From Thiobacillus sp. (GTDB lineage Bacteria > Pseudomonadota > Gammaproteobacteria > Burkholderiales > Thiobacillaceae): a stretch of 32,704 nt of DNA. The notes under the pieces were generated by a model. The model searched no databases and was not told the DNA's origin. It was given only the letters and a program-made list of their open reading frames with translations. Both the position numbers and the translations under genes were made by a program. How positions within the stretch are numbered: the stretch's first letter is position 1; each line of letters begins with the position of its first letter. Shown in pieces: positions 1 to 8,854 of this stretch. Where the stretch lies: the NCBI GenBank assembly GCA_024709165.1, contig JANJXF010000096.1, positions 1-32,704 of the forward strand. The letters run 5' to 3'.

Positions 1-812
1 ACCGCGATGAACACCTCGTGCGGCAGTTCGGCCAGCACCGCTGCACGCATCTCGGCAGCCGTGCGCACGTCGACGCGGCGCACGCCGGGCGGCGTCGGCA
101 GGCAGGTCGGGCCCGACACCAGGCAGACCGTGGCGCCGGCCGCGGCCGCCGCCGGCGCCCCCCCCGAGCCCAACCACCCCGAACAGAGGGTGGTCAGCCC
201 GCGCACCGGATCGATCGGCTCGAAGGTCGGCCCGGCGGTCACCACCACCCGCGCACCGGCAAGCGGCCCCGCGCCCAGGAGCGCAGGCAGCGCCGCCATC
301 AGTTCCGCCGGCTCCAGCATGCGCCCGGGCCCGGTTTCGCCGCACGCCTGTTCGCCCTCGGCCGGGCCCAGCACCTGGACGCCGTCGGCGCGCAGTTGCG
401 CCAGATTGCGCTGCGTGGCTGGGGAGGCCCACATCTCGCGGTTCATCGCCGGGGCCACCGCCAGCGGGCAGGCACGCGCCAGGCACAGCGTGCTCAGGAG
501 ATCGTCGGCGCGCCCCTGCGCGAGCTTCGCCAGGAAATCGGCAGAAGCCGGCGCCACCAGAATGAGATCGGCGCCGCGCGAGCCGTGGATATGGCCCATG
601 CCTGCGTCGTCCGTGTGCCACAGGCCGGTGAGCACGGGTCTCCCCGACAGCGCCTGAAAGGTGAGCGGGCCGACAAAGCGCGTCGCCGCCTCGGTCATCG
701 CCACCTGCACCCGCGCGCCGACCCTGACCAGCAGCCGGCACAGCTCGGCTGCTTTGTAAGCGGCGATGCCGCCGGTCACGCCAAGGAGAATGTTCCTGTC
801 TGTCAGCGACAC
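1..812 (-). CDS. coaBC: Bifunctional phosphopantothenoylcysteine decarboxylase / phosphopantothenate-cysteine ligase (partial, 3' end outside window)
   Basis: Reading the minus strand from a GTG at 812 gives a CoaBC (Dfp) protein, which makes 4'-phosphopantetheine for coenzyme A in the cytoplasm. The N-terminal flavoprotein (CoaC) half shows the opening [14 protein letters not shown], the MGHI histidine region, PAMNREMW (the PxMNxxMW motif) and the ACGE cysteine motif. The CoaB half begins with [14 protein letters not shown]. About 270 codons are present; the rest lies beyond base 1. An in-frame ATG at 851 is an alternative start, but GTG 812 matches the usual short N-terminus. The gene is divergent from radC with 60 bases between starts. 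Oddity: the CoaB signature that normally reads N-x-SSGKMG is here [11 protein letters not shown], with the conserved Asn and Lys replaced while the frame stays open (see findings). Confidence 0.9.
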   Translation of the reverse strand, partial: MSLTDRNILLGVTGGIAAYKAAELCRLLVRVGARVQVAMTEAATRFVGPLTFQALSGRPVLTGLWHTDDAGMGHIHGSRGADLILVAPASADFLAKLAQGRADDLLSTLCLARACPLAVAPAMNREMWASPATQRNLAQLRADGVQVLGPAEGEQACGETGPGRMLEPAELMAALPALLGAGPLAGARVVVTAGPTFEPIDPVRGLTTLCSGWLGSGGAPAAAAAGATVCLVSGPTCLPTPPGVRRVDVRTAAEMRAAVLAELPHEVFIA

Positions 813-872
813 GCCCTCGATTCCCTGCCCGATTTCCGGGAAAATCCCCATTCTAAGGGAGGAAAACCACGG

Positions 873-1547
873 ATGGCGATTTGCGACTGGCCCGAGGACG
901 CGCGTCCCCGGGAGAAACTTCTGCGACAGGGTGCTGGCGCGCTCAGCGACGCGGAGCTGGTGGCGGTGTTTCTGCGCACCGGCGTGCGCGGCAAGAGCGC
1001 GGTCGATCTCGGACGCGAGCTCATCGAACGCTTCGGCGGTCTGGCTGGCCTGTGTCGCGCTGACCGCAAGGCCGCCTGCGCCGCACCCGGCGTGGGCGAA
1101 GCCAAGTATGCCCTCCTCGCCGCGGTGCTGGAAATGGCCCGCCGCACGCTCGACGAAACCATGCGGCGGGGCGACGCGCTTGGCTCGCCGGACGCCGTGC
1201 GCGACTACCTGCGACTCACCCTGCGCAGTCTGGAATACGAAGTGTTCTGCTGCGTCTTTCTCGACGCGCAGCACCGCGTCATCGCGACCGAGGAGCTGTT
1301 CCGCGGTACCCTCACCCAGACCAGCGTCTACCCGCGCGAGATCGTGCGGCGCGCGCTCGCCCACAACGCCGCCGCGCTGATTCTCGCGCACAACCACCCC
1401 AGCGGGGTGGCCGAGCCCAGCGCCGCCGACCGCCAGCTCACGCGCCAGCTGGCGGACGCCCTGGCCCTGGTCGACGTGCGCGTGCTCGACCATTTCATCG
1501 TCGCCGGCCCGTCGGCGCTGTCGTTCCGCGAGGCGGGGCACATGTGA
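873..1547 (+). CDS. radC: RadC/YsxA-type JAB (MPN+) domain protein
   Basis: The 224-residue product has the RadC layout: an N-terminal helix-hairpin-helix region (about residues 20-90) followed by a JAB/MPN+ metalloprotease-like domain. The metal-binding motif HNHPSG lies at residues 173-178 with the partner Asp at 186. The family was historically linked to DNA repair, but that role has been questioned and its real substrate is unknown. The start is fixed by a strong ribosome site (AAGGGAGG at 855-862) ten bases before the ATG. In many beta-proteobacteria radC sits between coaBC and rpmB-rpmG, as here. It has no partner in an operon and probably shares the short divergent region with coaBC. 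Confidence 0.93.
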   Translation: MAICDWPEDARPREKLLRQGAGALSDAELVAVFLRTGVRGKSAVDLGRELIERFGGLAGLCRADRKAACAAPGVGEAKYALLAAVLEMARRTLDETMRRGDALGSPDAVRDYLRLTLRSLEYEVFCCVFLDAQHRVIATEELFRGTLTQTSVYPREIVRRALAHNAAALILAHNHPSGVAEPSAADRQLTRQLADALALVDVRVLDHFIVAGPSALSFREAGHM

Positions 1548-1548
1548 C

Positions 1549-1578
1549 TTGCCTCGCTCGTCACGGGTATGGTATAAA
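1549..1578 (+). promoter_or_regulatory. Sigma-70 type promoter of rpmB-rpmG
   Basis: A TTGCCT hexamer (1549-1554) and TATAAA (1573-1578) are separated by 18 bases, placing the transcription start near 1585, about 35 bases before rpmB. This is a near-consensus arrangement, as expected for a ribosomal protein operon. Confidence 0.65.
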
Positions 1579-1619
1579 TACTGGTTTTCCGGTTATCCCA
1601 ACAATTCTGGAGCAGCATC

Positions 1620-1856
1620 ATGGCTCGCGTATGCGTCGTCACGGGCAAGAAGCCCATGGTCGGGAACAACGTTTCCCACGCCAACAACAAAACCAAGCGC
1701 CGTTTCCTGCCGAACCTGCAATATCGCCGGTTCTGGGTCGAAAGCGAAAACCGCTGGGTGCGTCTGCGCCTGTCCAATGCAGCGCTGCGCACCATCGACA
1801 AGAACGGCATCGATTCCGTGCTGGCCGACCTGCGCGCCCGCGGCGAAGCCGTTTAA
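1620..1856 (+). CDS. rpmB: 50S ribosomal protein L28
   Basis: The 78-residue, highly basic protein begins [20 protein letters not shown] and continues with [12 protein letters not shown], the standard bL28 sequence. Length is normal for the family. L28 is a structural protein of the large ribosomal subunit. The gene is the first of a two-gene operon with rpmG, 29 bases apart, behind a good promoter. The ribosome site is modest (TCTGGAG upstream of the ATG). No zinc-binding CxxC pair is present: only one Cys (residue 5) is seen, so this looks like a zinc-independent paralog. Confidence 0.97.
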   Translation: MARVCVVTGKKPMVGNNVSHANNKTKRRFLPNLQYRRFWVESENRWVRLRLSNAALRTIDKNGIDSVLADLRARGEAV

Positions 1857-1885
1857 TCCAACGAAGCGGTCTAAGGAACTGAACC

Positions 1886-2053
1886 ATGGCTAAAGGCGGA
1901 CGCGAAAAGATCAAGCTGGAGTCCACTGCGGGCACCGGCCACTTCTACACCACCACCAAGAACAAGAAGACCATGCCCGAGAAAATGGAGATCAGCAAGT
2001 TCGATCCCAAGGCTCGCAAGCATGTGATGTACAAGGAAACCAAGCTGAAATAA
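1886..2053 (+). CDS. rpmG: 50S ribosomal protein L33
   Basis: This 55-residue reading frame begins [20 protein letters not shown] and ends [14 protein letters not shown], a normal bL33. It lacks the CxxC pairs of zinc-binding L33 forms, so it is of the zinc-free type, matching its L28 neighbour. It starts 29 bases after rpmB with a ribosome site (TAAGGAACTGAACC) and is followed by a strong intrinsic terminator. It is co-transcribed with rpmB. Confidence 0.97.
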   Translation: MAKGGREKIKLESTAGTGHFYTTTKNKKTMPEKMEISKFDPKARKHVMYKETKLK

Positions 2054-2096
2054 ACCCGCGTTGCGGGCGGGTCTTGCGCCCCCCCACCCGACGAAG

Positions 2097-2122
2097 AACC
2101 CGCCCGGCCCGGCGGGTTTTTT
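2097..2122 (+). terminator. Intrinsic terminator after rpmBG
   Basis: An 8-bp perfect stem AACCCGCC / GGCGGGTT (2097-2104 with 2111-2118) encloses a 6-base loop, and a run of six T ends at 2122. It closes the rpmBG operon. It also lies just beyond the stop of the convergent mscS gene, where it may act weakly on the other strand because that side has only a short broken T stretch. Confidence 0.85.
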
Positions 2123-2139
2123 GTCGCCTGCGAAACGGC

Positions 2140-3426
2140 TCAGGCGGCCGTGGGCGCAACCATGTGCACCACCCGCTGCGGGAAAGGGATGTCGATGCCG
2201 GCCGCCTTGAAACGGCGCCAGATCGCCCAGTTGATGTCCGAGCGCAGGCTCGCCTGTCCCTCGCGGGCGTCGCGGATCCAAACCGCCAGTTCCAGCACGA
2301 TGCCGTTGTCGCCGAATTCCTTGAGGAACACGCGCGGCGGGTTGTCCGGCGCGTCCAGGATCACCCGGCTCTGACCGTGCGCGGCCTCGAGCATCAGGGC
2401 CTCGGCGCGCTCCAGATCGGTGTCGTACGACACCTGCACCGGCAGCACGATGCGGACATCGGGCCTGGACAGCGAATGATTGATCACGGTCTGGGTGATC
2501 AGCATCTCGTTCGGCACGATGCTCTCCGTGCCATCGCCCGAACGCAGCAGCGTATAGCGTGTGTTGATCTGGCTGACCTCGCCGTACTTGTTGTCGACGG
2601 TGACGACGTCGCCGATGCGCACCGAACGGTCGAGCAGGATGATGAAACCGGAAATGTAGTTGCTGGCGATCTTCTGCAGGCCGAAGCCGATACCGACGCC
2701 AAGCGCGCCGCCGAACACCGACAGCACCGTGAGGTCGATGCCGACCGCCGGCAGCGCGACCAGCACCGCCACGATCAGGAGCACGGTGCGCACGGCTTTC
2801 GACAAGGCCATGCGCAGCGACAGATTCATTTGCGTTACGCCCATCAGCCGGCTTTCGATCAGACGCGCCAGCATGAGCGCGGCGATCACCGCCGCCACGA
2901 TCACCGCCGCTGCCTGGAACAGCAGCCACAAGGAGAACCGATGGCTGCCCGACTGGAACGACAGCGCTTCCATTGCCGCGTGGATGCGTGGCAGGAGCCC
3001 CGTGATGTGCAACGCGAATGCGCCCCAGATCAGCCACGCCGCGCCGCGTTCCCATGCTCTGAGCGACTCCCGCGGCTCGAACACGTAGCGCAGCGCATAC
3101 ACCACCAGCCGCACGCCGGCGAGCGACAGCAGGAGCGGCACCGCGAGATTCAGCAGATGCGTGCTGGCCAGCCAGATTTCGGCGATGTCGCGTCCCGCCA
3201 CGACTGCCAGCAACATGACCAGAGGGAACCCCACCCGGCGGATGCCCGCGCGACCGGCCGACCACAGGGTGTCCGGGCGGTCGAGATAGGGCTTCGCCAG
3301 CCGCATCGCCCCCCACGCTGCCAGCACTGCCGCTGCCAGCACGCCCAGCTGCCACAGCAGGACGACGTCCTGACTCTCGGCGATGAGACGAGTCAGGAGA
3401 TTGTCGAAGGGGACGGGCTTGGCCAA
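2140..3426 (-). CDS. MscS-family mechanosensitive ion channel
   Basis: The 428-residue protein has about five to six hydrophobic segments in its first 250 residues. These are followed by the MscS pore helix and beta domain: FGGALGVGIGFGLQKIASNY, then GFIILLDRSVRIGDVV, and a cytosolic alpha-beta region up to the C-terminus. The family opens under membrane tension and releases solutes during osmotic downshock. The extra N-terminal helices make it a larger type than the three-helix E. coli MscS. The start is a TTG two bases after the fadL stop with no ribosome site, so translation is probably coupled to fadL; the exact start is uncertain. It is the last gene of the 10243-2140 run and ends opposite the rpmG terminator. 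Confidence 0.9.
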   Translation of the reverse strand: MAKPVPFDNLLTRLIAESQDVVLLWQLGVLAAAVLAAWGAMRLAKPYLDRPDTLWSAGRAGIRRVGFPLVMLLAVVAGRDIAEIWLASTHLLNLAVPLLLSLAGVRLVVYALRYVFEPRESLRAWERGAAWLIWGAFALHITGLLPRIHAAMEALSFQSGSHRFSLWLLFQAAAVIVAAVIAALMLARLIESRLMGVTQMNLSLRMALSKAVRTVLLIVAVLVALPAVGIDLTVLSVFGGALGVGIGFGLQKIASNYISGFIILLDRSVRIGDVVTVDNKYGEVSQINTRYTLLRSGDGTESIVPNEMLITQTVINHSLSRPDVRIVLPVQVSYDTDLERAEALMLEAAHGQSRVILDAPDNPPRVFLKEFGDNGIVLELAVWIRDAREGQASLRSDINWAIWRRFKAAGIDIPFPQRVVHMVAPTAA

Positions 3427-3428
3427 GG

Positions 3429-4634
3429 TCAGAAATTCAGCGTGAGTTGCGCGGACAAAATGTCGACGGCGTTGTCGTACGTACCCTTCAGTTTTACGGC
3501 GCCTTCATCGATGCTCGCATCCTTGACGAACAGGTGCGCGTAGCCAAAATCGAGCGTACTGCGAGGTGACAACCGGTATTGTGCTCCGATCGCGATCCAG
3601 GTCCGGCTTTCGTCCGGGATGCGCGCGGTGCGATGAGCGTCCCGTACGGGCGTCTCGTCGTAGGCCAGGCCGCCGCGCAGGATCAGGCGGTCGTTGTAGT
3701 GATAATTGGCACCCAGCGAATAGCGGAAGTTGTCTTCCCAGTTTTCGGTCGTGGGAGGCGTCACCGGCGCACCGGCGCCATTCACGATCCTCAGTTCGTC
3801 GAAATCGCTCCAGCCTGTCCAGGTCACATCGGCCAGAAGTTCCCAGCGCGCGTTCATCTTGTGAAATACGCTCAGCGAGGCCGAATCGGGCAAGGTCACG
3901 TCGGCAAACACCGGAGACGCGGCCGTGATCCCGTTCACCTTGAGCGTGCCTTCCAGCGTATTGTCGATCTCGGAACGGTAGGCGAGGCCGAGGCGGGTCG
4001 CCTCGCTCGGCTGCCACAACACACCGAGATTGAATCCCCATCCATAATCGTCGCCCTCGACCGCACCCACCGGAGCGCCGGGCGCCGCACCGGTGGCGTT
4101 GGTGAGCGTCGCCTCGATGTATTGCAGGCTGAGCCCCGCCCCCAGCGAAAGCGAATCACTCGCCTTCCACGCGATCGAGGGGTTGACGACGATCGTCCGG
4201 ACTTCGGACTCAAGCGCCTGGGTACGGCCAGCCCAGCCGGCATCGTATTCGGTCTTCAATCCGAAGGGGGCATTCAGCCCCACGCCCAGATGAACATCGG
4301 GTGTCAGACGGAACGCAAAATAGGCGTTTGGCACCAACGCCAAGCTGCCGGCGTCGCCGCCATCACCGCCGCCGATCAGGGACGTACCCGAGAATTCCGC
4401 CTGTGGCTTGATCAGGTTGCCGGCCAGGACGAGCTGCCGATCCGGCAGCATGGTCATGCCGGCCGGATTGAAGAAAATCGTGCTGGCGTCGGTCGCGGCG
4501 GCGGCCTGGCCGGCATAGGCATTGCCCAGCCCACTGGCGTTCTGTTCGATGAGCGCGAATCCCGCCGCATGCGCAAGCGAGGTGGCGCCGGCAAGCACGA
4601 GCCCGGCGGCAAGATGGGTGAGACGGAAAGGCAT
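3429..4634 (-). CDS. FadL/TodX-family outer-membrane long-chain fatty acid / hydrocarbon transporter
   Basis: The 401-residue product starts with a signal peptide (MPFRLTHLAAGLVLAGATSLAHA), followed directly by AGFALIEQNASGLGNAYAGQ, the N-terminal plug typical of FadL porins. The rest has alternating beta-strand character and ends in Phe (LSAQLTLNF), as expected for outer-membrane barrels. The family moves hydrophobic compounds through the outer membrane. The ATG at 4634 is chosen because a GGGAGAA ribosome site precedes it; a longer frame continues upstream through the ligase gene but lacks a signal peptide at its start. It follows the acyl-CoA ligase by 38 bases, consistent with uptake followed by activation. 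Confidence 0.9.
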   Translation of the reverse strand: MPFRLTHLAAGLVLAGATSLAHAAGFALIEQNASGLGNAYAGQAAAATDASTIFFNPAGMTMLPDRQLVLAGNLIKPQAEFSGTSLIGGGDGGDAGSLALVPNAYFAFRLTPDVHLGVGLNAPFGLKTEYDAGWAGRTQALESEVRTIVVNPSIAWKASDSLSLGAGLSLQYIEATLTNATGAAPGAPVGAVEGDDYGWGFNLGVLWQPSEATRLGLAYRSEIDNTLEGTLKVNGITAASPVFADVTLPDSASLSVFHKMNARWELLADVTWTGWSDFDELRIVNGAGAPVTPPTTENWEDNFRYSLGANYHYNDRLILRGGLAYDETPVRDAHRTARIPDESRTWIAIGAQYRLSPRSTLDFGYAHLFVKDASIDEGAVKLKGTYDNAVDILSAQLTLNF

Positions 4635-4672
4635 GGATTGTTCTCCCTGGATAGTGATTGCGGCACTCGAAA

Positions 4673-6490
4673 TCATGAGCGCGCGAAGTCGGCGTACATC
4701 GCCTCGATCGCGGCGCGGTGGCGGTCGTGCACCTGGTTGCGCCTGAGTTTGAGGGTGGGCGTGAGCAGGCCGTCGTCGACGGTCCACGGCGTGAGCTCGG
4801 GATGCAGCCGGCGCACCTGGGCGTAACCAGGAAAATGCTTCAGGTGATGGGCGATGCGGTGCATCAGCGCTTTCATGACCTTGGGATTTCTGAGTGAGGC
4901 CGGCTGCGCCGGATCGACGTGATGGCTGGCGGCAAAGGCTTCCCAGTGTTCCTGGTTGAGCACGGTGAGCGCAGCCAGATACGGCTTGCCCTCGCCGACC
5001 ACCATCACCTGTTCGAACAGCGGGTCGAGCAGGATGGCCGACTCCATGTCGGTGGGCGGCACTTTCTCGCCGTTGTTCAATACGATGATGTCCTTGATAC
5101 GGCCGATGAGGGTGTAGTGGCCGTCGGCATCGACGCGCGCCTGGTCGCCGGTGTGCAGCCAGCCCGCATCGTCGATCATGACGCGGGTGGCTTCCTCGTT
5201 CTTCCAGTAGCCGCGCATCACGCAGCGGCTGCGCGTGAGCAGCTCGTCGTTGTCGCCGATCCTTACCTCGATGCCGGGCAGGGCCTGGCCGATGCTGGCG
5301 GGCACGTTTGAATCCGGGCGGTTCACCGTGACCACCGGGCTCGATTCGGTGAGGCCGTAGCCCTGGAAGATGGGCACACCCAGGCCGATGAACACGCGGG
5401 CGATCTGGGGACACAGCGCGGCACCGCCGGAGATGGCGAGCTTCAGACGTCCGCCAAGCTTTTCTGTGACGTTGCTGGCAACCAGTCTGTGCAGCAGCGG
5501 CCACAAGAGCTGCTCCGGCGTCCACGCCGCGTGTCCCTGGCCGCGCTGGAAACGGCGCCAGCCGACCCACACGGCGAGACGGAACACGCCGCGCGCCACC
5601 GCGCCCTTTTTCTCCAGACCATCCTGGATGCGCGCATGCACGCGCTCGTAGATGCGCGGCACCGACACCAGCACGGTGGGGCGGATGTCCTGCAAGTCCT
5701 TGGCAAGCTGGGCGATCGAACGTGCATAGGCGACTTCGGCGCCGATCAGTATCGCCAGGTAGTAGCCGGCGGTGCGCTCCAGCGTGTGCGACAGCGGCAG
5801 AAAGGAGAGGAAGGTTTCATGCGCGCCGAAGTCCGCGCACTGCGCGGCGTAGAACGCGTTCCACAACATGTTGTCGTGGGTCAGCATCACCCCTTTGGGG
5901 CGCCCCGTGGTACCGGACGTGTAGACCAGGCTGACCAGCAGGTCGGCACTCAGGTGGCGCTGCGGCAGCGGCGTACCGGCGGCGGCATCGAGCCAGTCGG
6001 CGGCAACGACGAAGCGCGAACTCCATTCGGCCAGACCGTTTTCCGGCGCCACCAGGCTGACGATGCGCTGCAGGTTTTTCACCGAGCCGGCAATTTCGGC
6101 GAGTTTCTTCAGCTGGAACCTGCCTTCGACGACGAGCAGCCGGGCGTCGGAATGGTCGAGCACGTAGGCGGCGTTCTCGGGACGGTCGTCCAGATACAGC
6201 GGCACGGTAACCAGCCCCAGGCCGAGCGCGGCCTGGTCGAAGATCACCCACTCCACGCAGTTCTTCAGCATTACCGCGACACGGTCGCCGGGAGCCAGTC
6301 CTTCCTTCACGAACGCCGCCTGCCAGCGCACCACCTGCGCTGCGACGTCGGCCCAGGTGAACGCCACCCATGCACCCTGCGCCTCGTCGAACTGCCGGTA
6401 GGCGATCTGGCCGGGCGTCGCGGCAACGCGTGCCTGGAACAGGCCGGACAAGGTGACGAGTCGGTCGGGATGGAACGGCTGGTCGGTCAT
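4673..6490 (-). CDS. Long-chain acyl-CoA synthetase (AMP-dependent ligase)
   Basis: This is a 605-residue AMP-forming ligase. The P-loop-like motif YTSGTTGRPKG is at residues 190-200, followed by a GYGLTESSP A5-type motif, then GWLHTGD and GRIKDIIVLNNGEKV, which carries hinge and catalytic elements. Length and motif order match bacterial long-chain fatty acid CoA ligases (FadD15/AAE type). It activates free fatty acids to acyl-CoA with ATP. ATG 6490 is preferred over an upstream TTG at 6499. It lies between the methyltransferase gene (44 bases upstream) and fadL (38 bases downstream). Chain-length preference cannot be read from sequence. Confidence 0.93.
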   Translation of the reverse strand: MTDQPFHPDRLVTLSGLFQARVAATPGQIAYRQFDEAQGAWVAFTWADVAAQVVRWQAAFVKEGLAPGDRVAVMLKNCVEWVIFDQAALGLGLVTVPLYLDDRPENAAYVLDHSDARLLVVEGRFQLKKLAEIAGSVKNLQRIVSLVAPENGLAEWSSRFVVAADWLDAAAGTPLPQRHLSADLLVSLVYTSGTTGRPKGVMLTHDNMLWNAFYAAQCADFGAHETFLSFLPLSHTLERTAGYYLAILIGAEVAYARSIAQLAKDLQDIRPTVLVSVPRIYERVHARIQDGLEKKGAVARGVFRLAVWVGWRRFQRGQGHAAWTPEQLLWPLLHRLVASNVTEKLGGRLKLAISGGAALCPQIARVFIGLGVPIFQGYGLTESSPVVTVNRPDSNVPASIGQALPGIEVRIGDNDELLTRSRCVMRGYWKNEEATRVMIDDAGWLHTGDQARVDADGHYTLIGRIKDIIVLNNGEKVPPTDMESAILLDPLFEQVMVVGEGKPYLAALTVLNQEHWEAFAASHHVDPAQPASLRNPKVMKALMHRIAHHLKHFPGYAQVRRLHPELTPWTVDDGLLTPTLKLRRNQVHDRHRAAIEAMYADFARS

Positions 6491-6543
6491 CTCGGGCAAG
6501 CTTCAGGGAAACGCCGCATTGATAGCTGCAAAGCCCCCATGGG

Positions 6544-7791
6544 TCAAGCGTCGCGACGTGTCAGCACGGCGGCGAAAAAGCCGTCGGTGCCATGTTCGGC
6601 GGGCGACAGGCGGAGCAGATCGCCCGTGTCGAGGGCAATGCCCTGCTGCGACAGCAGGGCGTTCGCGGGCGACAGATCGAAACCGCCTTCGGCGAGGAAA
6701 TCCTCGACAATGGCCTCGTTTTCCTCGGTCAGCAGGCTGCAGGTGGCGTATACCAATCGCCCGCCCGGCTTCACCAGCTTGGCGGCGGCGCGCAGGATGG
6801 CCGCCTGCTTGTGCGCCAATTCCGTCACGCTGTCGGGGGTCTGACGGAACTTCAGATCGGGGTTGCGGCGCAGGGTGCCGAGCCCGGAGCACGGCGCATC
6901 GACCAGCACACGATCGAGCTTGCCCGCAAGACGCTTCACGCGCGTGTCGGTTTCCGAGGCGATGCGCTGCGGCATCACGTTCGACAGGCCGGAACGCGCC
7001 AGCCGCGGCTTCAGGTTCGCCAGGCGCTTTTCGGCGACGTCGAAGGCGTACAAGCGCCCGGTCGAGGCCATCGTTGCGCCGATGGCCAGGGTCTTGCCCC
7101 CCGCGCCGGCGCAGAAATCGCACACCATTTCGCCACGCCGCGCACCGACGAGCAGCGCGAGCAGCTGGCTGCCCTCGTCCTGGACCTCGACGCTGCCGTC
7201 GAGAAACAACGGGTGGCGGTTGATTGCCGGATGGCCCTTGAGGCGAATGCCCCACGGCGACCAGGGGGTCGGTTCACCCGCCATGCCATCGGCGGCCAGG
7301 CGCGCCAGCACGCTGTCCCGGTCCGTCTTGAACATGTTCACCCTGAGGTCGAGCGGCGCCGGCTGCTGCAGTGCACGTCCGAGTGCCAGGATGTCGGCAT
7401 CGCTCATCGTGACCTGGAGCTTCTCCACCACCCAGTCGGGCAGCTCGGCCGCGACGCCGAGCGACAGACCGTCGGTCGTCGCTTCGCGAATGTGCTGGAT
7501 CAGCTCGGGCCGGGCGAATTTTTCCAGTGCCGCGCCGCTCATGCCTCGTACCTTGACCAGCCAGGCAACGACGAGCGTGCGCGCATTGGCCGCCGGCACC
7601 AGCGCTGCCAGATAACGCTGCCGCCGCAACACGCCGAACACCGCCTCGGCGACGAAGGTGCGGTCGCGCGCACCGAGCTTCTTGTGTTCCCGGAAGAAGG
7701 CGGACAGCACCGCGTCGGCCGGGCGCTTGAAATCGAGCACGAGATCGAGCGCCTGGGTGGTGGACTGCAGCAGGGCGGGGGTCAGGTCCAT
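6544..7791 (-). CDS. RsmB/NOP-family RNA m5C methyltransferase
   Basis: The 415-residue protein has an N-terminal NusB-like helical region (residues 1-130) and a Rossmann methyltransferase domain. The SAM loop CAGAGGKT is at 227-234. The two catalytic cysteines are in DAPCSGLG (C301) and YATCSLLTEENE (C351). The pair of cysteines is diagnostic of RNA cytosine-5 methyltransferases acting on rRNA or tRNA. The overall form resembles RsmB, but the normal RsmB neighbours (fmt, def) are absent here, so the target RNA is unsure. An inverted repeat just upstream (7793-7833) covers the site where a ribosome-binding sequence would be expected. Confidence 0.88.
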   Translation of the reverse strand: MDLTPALLQSTTQALDLVLDFKRPADAVLSAFFREHKKLGARDRTFVAEAVFGVLRRQRYLAALVPAANARTLVVAWLVKVRGMSGAALEKFARPELIQHIREATTDGLSLGVAAELPDWVVEKLQVTMSDADILALGRALQQPAPLDLRVNMFKTDRDSVLARLAADGMAGEPTPWSPWGIRLKGHPAINRHPLFLDGSVEVQDEGSQLLALLVGARRGEMVCDFCAGAGGKTLAIGATMASTGRLYAFDVAEKRLANLKPRLARSGLSNVMPQRIASETDTRVKRLAGKLDRVLVDAPCSGLGTLRRNPDLKFRQTPDSVTELAHKQAAILRAAAKLVKPGGRLVYATCSLLTEENEAIVEDFLAEGGFDLSPANALLSQQGIALDTGDLLRLSPAEHGTDGFFAAVLTRRDA

Positions 7792-7792
7792 G

Positions 7793-7833
7793 ACGGGTGG
7801 GCCGGCGACAAACCGTCATTATCCCCCACCCGT
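7793..7833 (-). repeat. Inverted repeat in the leader of the rsmB-like gene
   Basis: ACGGGTGGG (7793-7801) and CCCACCCGT (7825-7833) are exact 9-bp complements, 23 bases apart, ending one base before the start codon of the methyltransferase gene. The transcript could fold back over the initiation region. No T-run follows, so this is not a standard terminator. Confidence 0.55.
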
Positions 7834-7846
7834 GCCGGCGATGGGA

Positions 7847-8809
7847 CTATCCCCGCCGTGCGCGCGTCGCCCACAGGCTCGCGAACATGAAGCTGGCAAT
7901 GATGAGACCGACGATGCCGAGCGAGAGCCCGATCGGAATCTTGTAGAAATCGACGATGAGCATCTTGACACCGACGAACACCAGCACCATCGCCAGCCCG
8001 TATTTCAGCAGATGGAAGCGGTCGGCCACGCCGGCGAGCAGGAAATACATCGCGCGCAGGCCGAGGATGGCGAAGATGTTCGAGGTGAACACGATGAAGG
8101 GATCGGTGGTAATGGCGAAGATCGCCGGGATCGAGTCGACCGCGAAAATCAGATCGGACGCCTCGATCATCACCAGCACCAGAAACAGCGGCGTGAACAC
8201 GCGCACGCCGTTCTCGATCACCCAGAATTTCTCGCCGCGGTAATCCGCCGTCAGCCGCATGTGGCGCTTGATCCAGTTGAGCAGCCGATTCTCGTTCAGG
8301 TCCGGCTCGACCTCGGCAAGCATCAGCATCTTCACGCCGGTGAAGACCAGGAAGGCGCCGAAGAGATAGAGAACCCAGTGGAATTCCCGCACCAGCCACG
8401 CGCCCGCCAGGATCATCGCCGCGCGCATGACGACGGCGCCGATCACCCCGTAGATCAGCACGCGGCGCTGATACTCCGCCGGCACGGCGAAGAAGCCGAA
8501 GATCATCAGGAAGACAAAGATGTTGTCGACCGCGAGCGACTTCTCGATGAGATAGCCGGTGAGAAACTCCATCGCCTTGTCGTCGGCGACCGCGCGGCCA
8601 TAGGCGCCCTCGAGATACCACCACAAACCGAGATTGAACAGCATGGCGAGCGTGAACCAGACCGCGGACCACGCCGCCGCCTCCCGGAATCCGACCTTGT
8701 GCGCCTTGTTGCCCCCGGCGAGGAAAAGATCGACGGCCAGCATCGCCAGCACGAAGCCGGCGAAAGCCGCCCACATCCAGGGTTCGCCGACGCTGATCGC
8801 TTGATTCAT
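7847..8809 (-). CDS. TerC-family integral membrane protein (Alx/TerC-like)
   Basis: The 320-residue protein has about nine membrane segments and two acidic membrane motifs typical of TerC: EKSLAVDNIFVFLMIF near residue 90 and EASDLIFAVDSIPAIFAIT near residue 220. Members such as E. coli Alx have been linked to manganese export and alkaline-pH responses, and others to tellurite resistance; the metal is not certain here. The ATG at 8809 gives the normal family length. It lies 45 bases after the YqhA-like gene in the same direction. I saw no yybP-ykoY-type leader, which often precedes alx genes. Confidence 0.88.
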   Translation of the reverse strand: MNQAISVGEPWMWAAFAGFVLAMLAVDLFLAGGNKAHKVGFREAAAWSAVWFTLAMLFNLGLWWYLEGAYGRAVADDKAMEFLTGYLIEKSLAVDNIFVFLMIFGFFAVPAEYQRRVLIYGVIGAVVMRAAMILAGAWLVREFHWVLYLFGAFLVFTGVKMLMLAEVEPDLNENRLLNWIKRHMRLTADYRGEKFWVIENGVRVFTPLFLVLVMIEASDLIFAVDSIPAIFAITTDPFIVFTSNIFAILGLRAMYFLLAGVADRFHLLKYGLAMVLVFVGVKMLIVDFYKIPIGLSLGIVGLIIASFMFASLWATRARRG

Positions 8810-8854
8810 GGCTGGCTTTTCGGGTCAGTGCGACACGAGACGATGCAGGACGCG

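Noticed and set aside
4635-5570. Upstream extension of the fadL frame to a 713-residue protein
   Set aside because: The extension is antisense-frame sequence of the acyl-CoA ligase, while a signal peptide and a ribosome site mark the ATG at 4634.
8810-8854. Possible manganese riboswitch (yybP-ykoY type) before terC
   Set aside because: Only 45 bases separate terC from the preceding gene and no matching structure was seen.
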